Translations under genes and position numbers: made by a program | Source: JAWLCQ01 sp041687095 | Lineage (GTDB): Bacteria; Planctomycetota; Phycisphaerae; SM23-33 | Direction: 5' to 3' | DNA: 8,268 nt | Assembly: GCA_041687095.1 (NCBI GenBank) | Contig: JAWLCQ010000197.1 | Span: forward strand, 1 to 8,268 | Shown here: piece after piece, positions 1-7,341 of the stretch | Position numbering within the stretch: position 1 is the first letter of the stretch | How the letters are laid out: the number at the start of each line of letters is the position of its first letter | The notes under the pieces: generated by a model | Told to the model about the DNA's origin: nothing | The model's database searches: none | The model's input: the letters and a program-made list of their open reading frames with translations, nothing else

Positions 1-1409
1 CGCTTCCCGAACACGTCCGCGCAGCAGCCCGCGTGATCCTCCCCCTCCTCCGCACCTTCCGCCGCGGACGAGCAGCAGCACGCGGAGGCCCCAACGCCAA
101 CCGACGGCCTGTCTGGACGGAGCGCAGCGGAGACCGACGTCGGGAGGGTGACCTGCGAGTTCTCTGCGGACGCGCGTAGCGAAAGAACCTCCTGCGGCAA
201 TCCCGCGTCGCCCGCCGTCACGTGGATCTTCCCCTCCGACGCCTCGACGATCTCCCCCACCACCCAGTGGCTCACCTCGCGCTGCCGCAGCGCGTCGAGC
301 ATCGCCCCCGCGCGCTGGCGGGGGACGGCAATAAGCAATCCCCCGCTGGTCTGCGCGTCGAACCCCAGGTGCACCCGCGCCTCGTCCACGCCCTCGTCCA
401 CGGTGAGGTCGTCCGCGACGTACTCGCGGTTGCGCTCGATCGCCCCGGGGACGATGCCCTCTCGGAGGGCTTCCACCGCCCCGGGGAACGCGGGCAGGGC
501 GTCGGCGAAGACGCGGGCGGTCACGCCCGACGTCCGCGCCATCGAGATCAGGTGCCCGAAGAGCCCGAAGCCCGTCACGTCCGTGCACGCCGACACCCCC
601 CCCGCCTCGCGGACGGCGTCGGCGGCGAGGCGGTTCAGCGTCGCCATCGACCGCTCCGCCTCCGCCAGCCCGGCGGGGTCGCCCCGCCCGATCTGCCGGG
701 CGAAGTTCAGCACGCCCACGCCCAGGGGCTTGGTGAGGACCAGCACGTCGCCCGCTCTCGCCGTGTCGTGCCGCGTCGCCTCCGCCTCACTCAGAAGCCC
801 CGTGATGGCGAAGCCCAGCTTGATCTCCTCGTCCTTGATGGAGTGCCCCCCCAGGAGGGCGACGCCCGCCTCCGCGAGCACCTCCATCGCCCCGCGGAGC
901 ATCTCGTACATGATCCGCCCGTCGAGCGTCTCGGAGGGGAACGCCAGGATGCTCAGGGCGGTGCGGGGCTCGGCCCCCATGGCGTAGATGTCCGAGAGGC
1001 AGTTGGCGGCGCAGATGCGCCCGAAGGCGTGGGGGTCGTCCACGCAGGGCGTGAAGACGTCCACGGTCTGCACGAGGCACGTCCCGTCGTCGAGGCGGTA
1101 GATGCCCGCGTCGTCCCCGGCGGCGACGCCCGAGAGCACCCGCGGATCGGTGACGGCGGGCAGGCGGGCGAGGAACTGCTCGAGGTCCGCGGGGGCGATC
1201 TTCGAGGCGCACCCGGCGTTGTGGACGAGTTCGGTGAGCTTCACGCTCTCCAGCGGGACGGGGTCGGGGCGCTCCCCCGCGCAGGGGCACAGGCCCTGGG
1301 TGGTGAACACGTCGCACGGGCACGGCCGGCGGGGGTCGCAGACGCAGTGGCCCAGTTTCTGCGACCGCTGCATCACGCGGCGGCGCTTGGCGAGATCAAT
1401 CTTCGGCAT
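1..1409 (-). CDS. selD: Selenide, water dikinase (selenophosphate synthetase), 3' end open at window edge
   Basis: SelD makes selenophosphate, AMP and phosphate from selenide, ATP and water in the cytoplasm; selenophosphate feeds selenocysteyn-tRNA and selenouridine synthesis. The identification is secure. The active-site stretch AGCASKIAP holds the catalytic Cys67 and Lys70 (equivalent to E. coli Cys17 and Lys20); the second, non-essential Cys of the E. coli GCGCK motif is Ser here. Then come GDDAGIY (residues 98-104, metal and nucleotide binding), TVDVFTP (115-121), NCLSDIYAMG (136-145), GGHSIKDEE (187-195), DVTGFGLFGH and DAQTSGGLL. The ATG at 1409-1407 has a GAGGT Shine-Dalgarno sequence 6 bases upstream. 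About 50 residues precede the usual SelD start and carry three CxC pairs (22/24, 30/32, 41/43). The 347-residue family core would end near Val397 (about position 219), yet the frame stays open for 72 more codons to the window edge, through a tail with CCC and CC clusters. That tail may be read-through of non-coding DNA. Confidence 0.96.
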   Translation of the reverse strand, partial: MPKIDLAKRRRVMQRSQKLGHCVCDPRRPCPCDVFTTQGLCPCAGERPDPVPLESVKLTELVHNAGCASKIAPADLEQFLARLPAVTDPRVLSGVAAGDDAGIYRLDDGTCLVQTVDVFTPCVDDPHAFGRICAANCLSDIYAMGAEPRTALSILAFPSETLDGRIMYEMLRGAMEVLAEAGVALLGGHSIKDEEIKLGFAITGLLSEAEATRHDTARAGDVLVLTKPLGVGVLNFARQIGRGDPAGLAEAERSMATLNRLAADAVREAGGVSACTDVTGFGLFGHLISMARTSGVTARVFADALPAFPGAVEALREGIVPGAIERNREYVADDLTVDEGVDEARVHLGFDAQTSGGLLIAVPRQRAGAMLDALRQREVSHWVVGEIVEASEGKIHVTAGDAGLPQEVLSLRASAENSQVTLPTSVSAALRPDRPSVGVGASACCCSSAAEGAEEGEDHAGCCADVFGK

Positions 1410-1415
1410 GGCTAT

Positions 1416-1420
1416 ACCTC
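1416..1420 (-). promoter_or_regulatory. Ribosome binding site of selD
   Basis: GAGGT read on the minus strand, 6 bases before the ATG at 1409. It supports the long, cysteine-rich N-terminal form of SelD rather than a start nearer the conserved core. Confidence 0.75.
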
Positions 1421-1424
1421 ACAG

Positions 1425-1451
1425 TCCACGAATTACACGGATTACACGAAT
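1425..1451. repeat. 9-bp tandem repeat, three units, next to the selD start
   Basis: Units CACGAATTA, CACGGATTA and CACGAAT follow one another (1427-1451) after TC. On the minus strand this reads ATTCGTGTAATCCGTG and so on. It lies 5 bases upstream of the selD Shine-Dalgarno sequence, so it would be in the selD leader or promoter. Similar ATTCGTGT-type arrays are, from memory, frequent between genes in some Planctomycetes and related bacteria. Its function is unknown; it may be an unstable microsatellite-like repeat. Confidence 0.75.
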
Positions 1452-1678
1452 GGGGCAAGAGGAGGGTTCGTAGGATCTGGCGAAGTATCGATGGGTTCGC
1501 GGTCCTCTGGAGTCCGTTGAGAGAAGCAGCGACAAGCTCCTCGGCAAGTCGGGGCACAGCCGTTCCGGGCGACCGGTGAGACTCTCGTCGAACTTGGCCC
1601 GTAGCGGCGGGCGGAGCGCGGACGAGACGATCATCTTCCTGAACTGATCTCGCAGGTCCTGCAAGTCCCGCAACCGTA
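1452..1678. other. Intergenic stretch with no gene recognised
   Basis: Open frames of up to about 100 codons cross this stretch on the minus strand, but none has a convincing ribosome binding site or a protein signature I recognise, and they run into the repeats on both sides. I treat it as non-coding. No tRNA or terminator was seen. Confidence 0.5.
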
Positions 1679-1811
1679 ATACGCATTCCACTCAATTCTC
1701 GGGTGGGTGCCGTGGTTTGCGGAGCGCAGCGGCTTGCCTCGGCGGAGCCTTGGCGGAGACGGGAGCAACCACGTCAGGCCGACGCTGCCCGAGAATTGAC
1801 TGGGATGCGTA
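1679..1811. mobile_element. Palindromic MITE-like element, copy 1
   Basis: Two 25-base arms, 1679-1703 and 1788-1812, are inverted repeats matching at 23 of 25 positions (left arm starts ATACGCATTCCACTC, right arm ends GACTGGGATGCGTAT). A second inverted pair lies inside: GTGGTTTGC at 1712-1720 against GCAACCAC at 1765-1772. The whole can fold into one long hairpin. TA stands on each side (1677-1678 and 1812-1813), as expected for a TA target duplication. It has no coding capacity. A closely similar copy lies at 7818-7919; this one has about 30 extra bases in its loop, with repeats of GGCGGAG type. It could also act as a bidirectional terminator between selD and the methylase gene. Confidence 0.8.
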
Positions 1812-1977
1812 TACCTCCGCATAGGACGGCTCGATCTCCATGGATCCGGCAAGGGCCGGAAAGCCCTGCCTCCCCCGACGGTTCCGCTTGCCGTTGACGG
1901 TCAGGGCCGGTTCATCCCCTTCTTCCGGGATCACGAGCCTCGACGCCCCGCGGTCATCGGCGCCGGCCACTGCCCCG

Positions 1978-2006
1978 TTGAGCCCACGCCGCCCGTGCGG
2001 TACAAC
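1978..2006 (+). promoter_or_regulatory. Candidate sigma-70 type promoter for the restriction-modification gene
   Basis: TTGAGC (1978-1983) and TACAAC (2001-2006) are 17 bases apart, the ideal spacing. The -10 box ends 7 bases before the ATG at 2014, so transcription would start at or within a base or two of the start codon. There is no Shine-Dalgarno-like sequence before that ATG, which agrees with a leaderless messenger. The match to consensus is partial and inferred by eye. Confidence 0.45.
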
Positions 2007-2013
2007 CATCCCC

Positions 2014-5000
2014 ATGAACACGGTGGAAACCTATCTGCGGGAGCTGCGCGATATTCGTTCGACGGGGGCGGCCGTCCCGGAGACCTCGTACTACGGCCCG
2101 CTGGCCAACCTGCTCAACGAGATCGGCTCCACGCTGCGGCCGAAGGTCCGCTGCGTCATCAACCTCGCCAACCGCGGGGCGGGCATCCCGGACGGGGGGC
2201 TCTTCACCGCCGACCAACTCAAGCGCGACGACCCCAACCCCATCGCCGGCCAGGCCCCCGCCCGCGGGGCCATCGAGGCCAAGCCCACCGCCATGCCCCT
2301 GGCCGCGCTCGCCGCCTCCGAGCAGGTCGCCCGCTACGCCCGCGAGTACGGGCTGGTCCTGGCAACCAACTTCCGCGAGTTCGCCCTCGTCGCCTCCGAC
2401 CCGCGCGGGGCGCCCGTCACCCTCGAGTCCTACTCCCTCGCCCCCGGCGACGACGCCTTCTGGGCCGCCGCCGCCCACCCCCGCACGCTCGCCCGCGAGC
2501 ACGCCGAACGCCTGACCGGATACCTCCTCCGCGCCCTGCAGCACAACGCCCCCCTCACCGACCCCAAGGACCTCGCCTGGTTCCTCGCCTCCTACGCCCG
2601 CGACGCCCGCCTCCGCGTCGAGTCCGCCGACCTGCCCGCCCTGTCCGCCATCCGCGACGCCCTCCAGGACGCCCTCGGAATGCAGTTCACCGGCGACAGC
2701 GGAGAGCACTTCTTCCGCTCCACCCTCGTGCAGACCCTCTTCTACGGCGTCTTCAGCGCCTGGGTGCTCTGGCACCGCGAGAACCCCCAGCGAACCGACC
2801 GCTTCGACTGGCGCATGGCCGAGTGGTCCCTCCACGTCCCCTTCATCCGCGCCCTGTACGACGAGATCGCCACCCCCAGCAAGCTCGGGCCCCTCGGGCT
2901 CGTCGAGGTCCTCGACTGGACCGCGGCCGCCCTGGACCGCGTGAACCGCCCCGCCTTCTTCGAGCGGTTCCACGACGAGCACGCCGTCCAGTACTTCTAC
3001 GAGCCCTTCCTCCAGGCCTTCGACCCCGAACTCCGCAAGCAGCTCGGGGTGTGGTACACCCCCCCGGAGATCGTGCAGTACCAGGTCGCCCGCGTGGACC
3101 GCGTCCTCCGCGAGGAACTCGACGTCCCCGACGGGCTGGCCGACCCCAACGTCGTCGTCCTCGACCCCTGCTGCGGGACCGGGGCGTACCTCGTCGAGGT
3201 CCTCGACTGCATCGCCCGCACGCTCAAGCGGCGGGGGGGCGACGACCTGCTGTCGGCCGACTTGAAGAAGGCGGCCATGACGCGGGTGTTCGGGTTCGAG
3301 ATCCTCCCCGCCCCCTTCGTCGTCGCGCACCTGCAACTGGGCCTCCTGCTGCAGCGCCTCGGGGCCCCGCTGCGAAACGCCCGCAACGAGCGAGTGGGCG
3401 TGTACCTCACCAACGCCCTCACCGGCTGGGAACCGCCCGAGACGCCCAAGAAGTTCCTCTTCCCCGAACTCGAAGCCGAACGCGACGCCGCCGACCGCGT
3501 CAAACGAGACGCCCGCATCCTCGTCATCCTCGGAAACCCGCCGTACAACGGCTTCGCCGGGGTCGCCGTGGACGAAGAGGCCCGACTGATCGAGCCCTAC
3601 AAGGCCGGCCTATCGGAGTGGGGAATCACGAAGAACTACCTCGACGACCTCTACGTCCGCTTCTTCCGCCTCGCCGAACGCCGCATCGCGGAGATGACCG
3701 GCAAGGGCGTTATCTCCTTCATCTCGAACTTCTCGTACCTCTCAGAACCGTCATTCGTCGCCATCCGCCAGAACTTCCTGCGGGAGTTTGACAAGCTCTG
3801 GTTTGACTGCATGAACGGTGACAGCCGCGAGACAGGGAAGGTCACACCCGACGGCAAGCCCGACCCCTCGGTATTCTCCACGGAGTACAATCGCGAAGGC
3901 ATTCGCGTTGGCACGGCGGTTTCCGTCATCGTTCGACACGAGAAGCGCGCAAAGAAGCCAACCGTCTACTTTCGGCACTTCTGGGGCACGGGCAAGCGCG
4001 AAGAACTGGTGGATTCCCTGCAAGCCAAGGACTTCCACTCCACATACGAGCTTGCCGAACCATCGAAGTCAAACCGCTTCGCGTTCCGCCCTCAGACGGA
4101 GGCGAAAGGCTACTCGGATTGGCCGAGCCTGCCTGACTTGGCCGCCAATCCTCCGCTGTTGGGTCTCAACGACAACCGGCGGCAATCGGTGCATGCACTT
4201 GAGCGCGCCGAGATCGTCACCCGGATGCAGGCATACTTTGATCCCTCGGTTCCCTTCGAGAGTCTTTCCCAACTGCATCCGGGACTGACGATGGATGCCG
4301 CCGGGTTCGATGCCCGGGCCGTTCGGAGCGGACTGGCAAAAGGCGGCCAGTTCGATGACCGTAACGTCCTGCGATTCTTCTTCCGTCCGTTTGACGTGCG
4401 ATGGGCCTACGTCGAAACGGGAACGCGACTCTGGAACCGAGCCCGTCCGGAATTGGTCGCCCAACTGAGGGATGACAGCGAGTTCCTGCTTGCCCGCTGC
4501 CACGCGCCCAAGGCACAGGACGGGGCGAGCCTTTACTACGGCCGCCACCTGGGCGACCAACACGTGATGCACAAGGACGCCTACTTCATCCCCTTCCGAA
4601 TCAGAGAGGCGAACGAAAGAAAGGAAGGCGGGCTCTTTGAAGGTTCCGACACAAGTGCAGTTCGTCTCAAGGCCAACCTCTCTGAGGCCGCTCGCGACTA
4701 TCTGGCCACGCTGGGGATCGGGGATCCGGACACGGACGCGGAGACGGCCGCCCTGATCTGGCTGCACGCGCTGGCCATCGGGTACAGCCCGGCGTACATC
4801 GAGGAGAACGCGGACGGGATTCGGCGCGACTGGCCGCGGATTCCGCTCCCGGCCGATCGGGAGGCGCTGGAGGCGTCGGCGGCGCTGGGGCGGCGGGTGG
4901 CGACGCTGCTTGACGAGAAGCAGGACGTACCGGGCGTGACGGCGGGGGACTTGGAACCCGTCTTCCGCATGATCGGACTGGTGACCGGCACGAGCGGCCC

Positions 5001-5484
5001 CCTCGATCCCGACGCGGGGGACTTGGCCCTGATGGCCGGCTGGGGGTACGCGGGGCGCGGGGGAATCACCATGCCCGGACAGGGGCGCGTGGTGGACCGC
5101 CCATACACGGCCGAGGAGAGCGACGCTTTGGCCGCCGCAGCGGCAGCACGCGGGCTATCCCCCGAACAGGTCCTGGACCTCCTGGGGCGCCACACGCGGG
5201 ACGTCTACCTCAACGACAAAGCCTGCTGGCGGAACGTGCCCGCGCACGTCTGGGGCTACTCCGTCGGCGGATACCAGGTGCTCAAGAAGTGGCTGAGCTA
5301 CCGCGAGCAATCCCTCCTGGGCCGACCGCTGCGAACCAACGAAGCCCGGCACGTCACCAACACCGCCCGCCGCCTTGCCGCAATCCTGCTACTGTGCCCG
5401 GAGTTGGACGCGAATTACAAGGCGATCACGGCCATGGCGTCTCAGTGGCCGTCAGCATCACAGAGTCCGAGGATGCGAACATGA
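2014..5484 (+). CDS. Single-chain restriction-modification enzyme (type IIG / ISP-like N6-adenine methyltransferase with nuclease domain)
   Basis: This enzyme probably methylates adenine in its recognition site and cuts unmethylated DNA with the same 1156-residue chain. Residues 1-100 look like a PD-(D/E)xK nuclease: IPD (58-60) and E88-x-K90. The methyltransferase follows with motif X-like GVWYTPPEIV (345-354), the SAM-binding motif I DPCCGTGAY (384-392) and the catalytic motif IV NPPY (508-511). From about 590 to 900 comes the target-recognition region, with RFFFRPFDVRW (787-797) and a nearby LWNRARPEL typical of type ISP C-terminal domains. The last domain (about 1050-1138) contains GGYQVLKKWLSYRE. 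No Walker A or other helicase motif is visible, so it is shorter than true ISP enzymes of about 1600 residues. The start at 2014 is where family-like sequence begins; the frame is open further upstream but unconvincing. GC content falls in the recognition region (about 3720-4680), suggesting a swapped specificity domain. The stop overlaps the HNH gene. Confidence 0.9.
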   Translation: MNTVETYLRELRDIRSTGAAVPETSYYGPLANLLNEIGSTLRPKVRCVINLANRGAGIPDGGLFTADQLKRDDPNPIAGQAPARGAIEAKPTAMPLAALAASEQVARYAREYGLVLATNFREFALVASDPRGAPVTLESYSLAPGDDAFWAAAAHPRTLAREHAERLTGYLLRALQHNAPLTDPKDLAWFLASYARDARLRVESADLPALSAIRDALQDALGMQFTGDSGEHFFRSTLVQTLFYGVFSAWVLWHRENPQRTDRFDWRMAEWSLHVPFIRALYDEIATPSKLGPLGLVEVLDWTAAALDRVNRPAFFERFHDEHAVQYFYEPFLQAFDPELRKQLGVWYTPPEIVQYQVARVDRVLREELDVPDGLADPNVVVLDPCCGTGAYLVEVLDCIARTLKRRGGDDLLSADLKKAAMTRVFGFEILPAPFVVAHLQLGLLLQRLGAPLRNARNERVGVYLTNALTGWEPPETPKKFLFPELEAERDAADRVKRDARILVILGNPPYNGFAGVAVDEEARLIEPYKAGLSEWGITKNYLDDLYVRFFRLAERRIAEMTGKGVISFISNFSYLSEPSFVAIRQNFLREFDKLWFDCMNGDSRETGKVTPDGKPDPSVFSTEYNREGIRVGTAVSVIVRHEKRAKKPTVYFRHFWGTGKREELVDSLQAKDFHSTYELAEPSKSNRFAFRPQTEAKGYSDWPSLPDLAANPPLLGLNDNRRQSVHALERAEIVTRMQAYFDPSVPFESLSQLHPGLTMDAAGFDARAVRSGLAKGGQFDDRNVLRFFFRPFDVRWAYVETGTRLWNRARPELVAQLRDDSEFLLARCHAPKAQDGASLYYGRHLGDQHVMHKDAYFIPFRIREANERKEGGLFEGSDTSAVRLKANLSEAARDYLATLGIGDPDTDAETAALIWLHALAIGYSPAYIEENADGIRRDWPRIPLPADREALEASAALGRRVATLLDEKQDVPGVTAGDLEPVFRMIGLVTGTSGPLDPDAGDLALMAGWGYAGRGGITMPGQGRVVDRPYTAEESDALAAAAAARGLSPEQVLDLLGRHTRDVYLNDKACWRNVPAHVWGYSVGGYQVLKKWLSYREQSLLGRPLRTNEARHVTNTARRLAAILLLCPELDANYKAITAMASQWPSASQSPRMRT
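5469..5484 (+). promoter_or_regulatory. Translational coupling site between methylase and HNH genes
   Basis: GAGGA (5469-5473) lies 7 bases before the HNH ATG at 5481, inside the last codons of the methylase gene. The start and stop overlap as ATGA (5481-5484). This fixes the HNH start and indicates expression from the same messenger by terminating or reinitiating ribosomes. Confidence 0.8.
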
Positions 5485-7337
5485 GCAACTCTACTTCTAA
5501 GCGATGGATATGGGACCTCTATCCGTTGTCGGCTGGAACGTGGGGTAACCGAGAAGAGGCAGTCAACGATGCTCCACTCGGACAGCGAGTGAAGACTTCC
5601 CGCAGACGAGAACGCGGGCGTGTCAGTTACATGTTCTCTGACAAGCCTAGTCACCCACTTCGCGTCCAAACGGTATTTCGATGGGCGTACATCCCTACCG
5701 ACGCTAATCTGGCGCTCTTGACGCGCTATTACCCACACGATGATCCCCACTGCCCCTCATGGGATACCATCAAGTCCGAGTTAGTCGTCGCGGGTCACAC
5801 CTCCGCGGATGTGGACAAGATGGAAGCCCCCGTCTTGTTGGCCCTGCTGTGTCAAGCCAGACACGGCCGTGGCGGTTCCACCTCCGGCGCAGAGATGGAC
5901 AATGCAGATTCCGTCAAGAAGCAGCTTGACCCAAGCCTTCTGAGCGAAGCACCCGGCGATATTGACCCGAGTTGCCGCCAACTCTGGAGGGAACTCAAGG
6001 CCGAAGCGACCATGTTGGACGTGTCGCCGCCTCCCATGAATGCTCCCACACCTAAGCAGTATGCGTGGATTGAGGCTGCCTCAGGCCTTCTGGCTGACCT
6101 CTATAGTCATCGTCTTGCTCGCGCTGCGCGATTCCGCGACCAGTTGACGACGATAAGGGGCTTACACCGCTCACGAAAGCTGTCGGTTGGAGAGAGACAA
6201 GAGCAACAGCGTATGGCGAAGGGGCTGTTCGAAGTGCTGTTCCTCGCGGAGCAAGCGGTATCGGCTTGTGAGAAATGGCGGACAGATCTTTGGGAACGAA
6301 CAAAGGTGCTCTTGCCGGCAATAGCGAAATGCGTTGAAATTGCTTGCGCCGGCGTAGGGCGATTTCCGGCGGACAAGGTCGACACAGCCATCAGGGAGTG
6401 GCGACGCATTGAGATAGCCGCGGCGGAACAGCGTGTGGCTTTCGGGGAGAAGATGTGGAGCTTTGATGCTGGCACATGGAATGCCAATGAGCGAGCGGTC
6501 TTGCGACCGTCCCCGTGGGCGGATGACCAACACAGTGAAGAGGACGACATTATGGCAAAGAGCGAACGCCGTTCACTAACGCCCGAGAACGAGGGCGACC
6601 TGCTGCAGAAATGCCTTCGGCGATGCTGCCTGTGCTATGCCCTGGAGGGCGATGATTCCCCGAAGGAAGGACAGATCGCGCATCTGGATCACAGCCGCTC
6701 TAACGGGAATCCTGAGAACTTCGTCTTCCTGTGCCTGCGGCACCACAACATGTACGATGCCACGATGGGGCAGGCCAAGAACCTGACCGAGCACGAAGTG
6801 CGGCGCCATCGCCAGACGCTTTATGACGCTGTAGCACAAGGGCGCATTCCTGCCAAGGGCGGGGAGACCGTTCTCCGATATGCCCCGCCGCAATCCTTCG
6901 TCAACGTCAGCGGAGATAGTAATGTTGTCGCCGGAGGCAATGTGAACTATACCATCAATTTCCAAAAGGCGACGCGGGGCAAAGGCCGCTCGTCGAGTAG
7001 GCCCCCGATTATACCGGGCACAGTCTCAGAAGACGCTCGAATGGTCGGGTACTTGAATTACCTCGTGCGCCGCTACGAGCAATTCAAGAAGTGGGATTGC
7101 GACAGCACTGGCAAGAAGATGGGGTGGGGAATGATTCGGAACGCTTACAAGCGAGAGATGAAGTACGAGTTGATCCACACGCCTACGGAGCATTTTGAAA
7201 GGGGAGCCAGGTACTTGCAGGGCAGGATCGCGAAGACGCGTCTGGGCAGGATGTTCAAGGGCAAGCGGCTATATAGTCAGTTCAACGACTTCGATGAGAC
7301 AGTTGCTGACAAGGATCCGTTGCCTGCATTGGAGTGA
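5481..7337 (+). CDS. HNH endonuclease with long uncharacterised N-terminal region
   Basis: Protein of 618 residues, likely a nuclease working with the upstream restriction-modification enzyme. Residues 1-357 are not recognised. They are rich in charged helices, with no signal peptide or membrane segment, and two similar short motifs (AGTWGNREEAV at 18-28 and AGTWNANERAV at 330-340). Residues 358-450 form an HNH domain of the GQIAHLDH type: CxxC at 382-385 (C383 is also Cys), H401-L-D403-H404, N408 and N413, then C418 and H421-H422 followed by YD. Zinc would be held by the cysteine pair, C418 and H421 or H422. A linker GDSNVVAGGNVNYTIN (478-493) resembles stretches I recall from other conflict-system proteins. 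A small C-terminal domain (about 520-605) is unassigned. The codon use and GC are lower than in selD and most of the methylase gene, pointing to transfer. Shine-Dalgarno and ATGA overlap support the start. A second start at 6552 could give the HNH part alone. Nuclease activity and a defence role are inference. Confidence 0.85.
   Translation: MSNSTSKRWIWDLYPLSAGTWGNREEAVNDAPLGQRVKTSRRRERGRVSYMFSDKPSHPLRVQTVFRWAYIPTDANLALLTRYYPHDDPHCPSWDTIKSELVVAGHTSADVDKMEAPVLLALLCQARHGRGGSTSGAEMDNADSVKKQLDPSLLSEAPGDIDPSCRQLWRELKAEATMLDVSPPPMNAPTPKQYAWIEAASGLLADLYSHRLARAARFRDQLTTIRGLHRSRKLSVGERQEQQRMAKGLFEVLFLAEQAVSACEKWRTDLWERTKVLLPAIAKCVEIACAGVGRFPADKVDTAIREWRRIEIAAAEQRVAFGEKMWSFDAGTWNANERAVLRPSPWADDQHSEEDDIMAKSERRSLTPENEGDLLQKCLRRCCLCYALEGDDSPKEGQIAHLDHSRSNGNPENFVFLCLRHHNMYDATMGQAKNLTEHEVRRHRQTLYDAVAQGRIPAKGGETVLRYAPPQSFVNVSGDSNVVAGGNVNYTINFQKATRGKGRSSSRPPIIPGTVSEDARMVGYLNYLVRRYEQFKKWDCDSTGKKMGWGMIRNAYKREMKYELIHTPTEHFERGARYLQGRIAKTRLGRMFKGKRLYSQFNDFDETVADKDPLPALE
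6537..6554 (+). promoter_or_regulatory. Internal ribosome binding site and in-frame ATG inside the HNH gene
   Basis: GAAGAGGA (6537-6544) precedes an in-frame ATG at 6552-6554 by 7 bases; it is a stronger Shine-Dalgarno match than that of the main start. The shorter product would be 261 residues: the HNH domain, the GDSNVVAGG linker and the C-terminal domain. The sequence beginning MAKSERR looks like a natural HNH protein start. Either two proteins are made from one gene, or two former genes have become fused. Confidence 0.5.
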
Positions 7338-7341
7338 GTCT

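Noticed and set aside
1490..1510. Possible tRNA T-arm (GGGTTCGCGGTCC)
   Set aside because: The loop does not fit the GGTTCRANYCC consensus and no acceptor or anticodon stems can be built around it.
148..1520. Long plus-strand open frames opposite selD
   Set aside because: They lie antisense to the unmistakable SelD coding sequence, have arginine/proline-rich low-complexity translations and arise from C- and G-rich codon wobble positions.
1840..2013. Upstream extension of the methylase frame
   Set aside because: The 58 extra codons give a proline/arginine/serine-rich sequence without family resemblance and overlap the promoter-like boxes; the ATG at 2014 fits the start of the conserved protein.
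1954..3791. Long open frames on both strands overlapping the first half of the methylase gene
   Set aside because: Their translations are low-complexity (Arg/Pro or Gly/Glu/Val rich) shadows of the methylase frame, which alone carries family motifs.
2014..5484. True type ISP enzyme with helicase, or BREX PglX
   Set aside because: No Walker A, DEAD-box or other motor motifs between the nuclease and methyltransferase parts, and no BREX partner genes nearby; an N-terminal PD-(D/E)xK pattern favours a type IIG-like enzyme.
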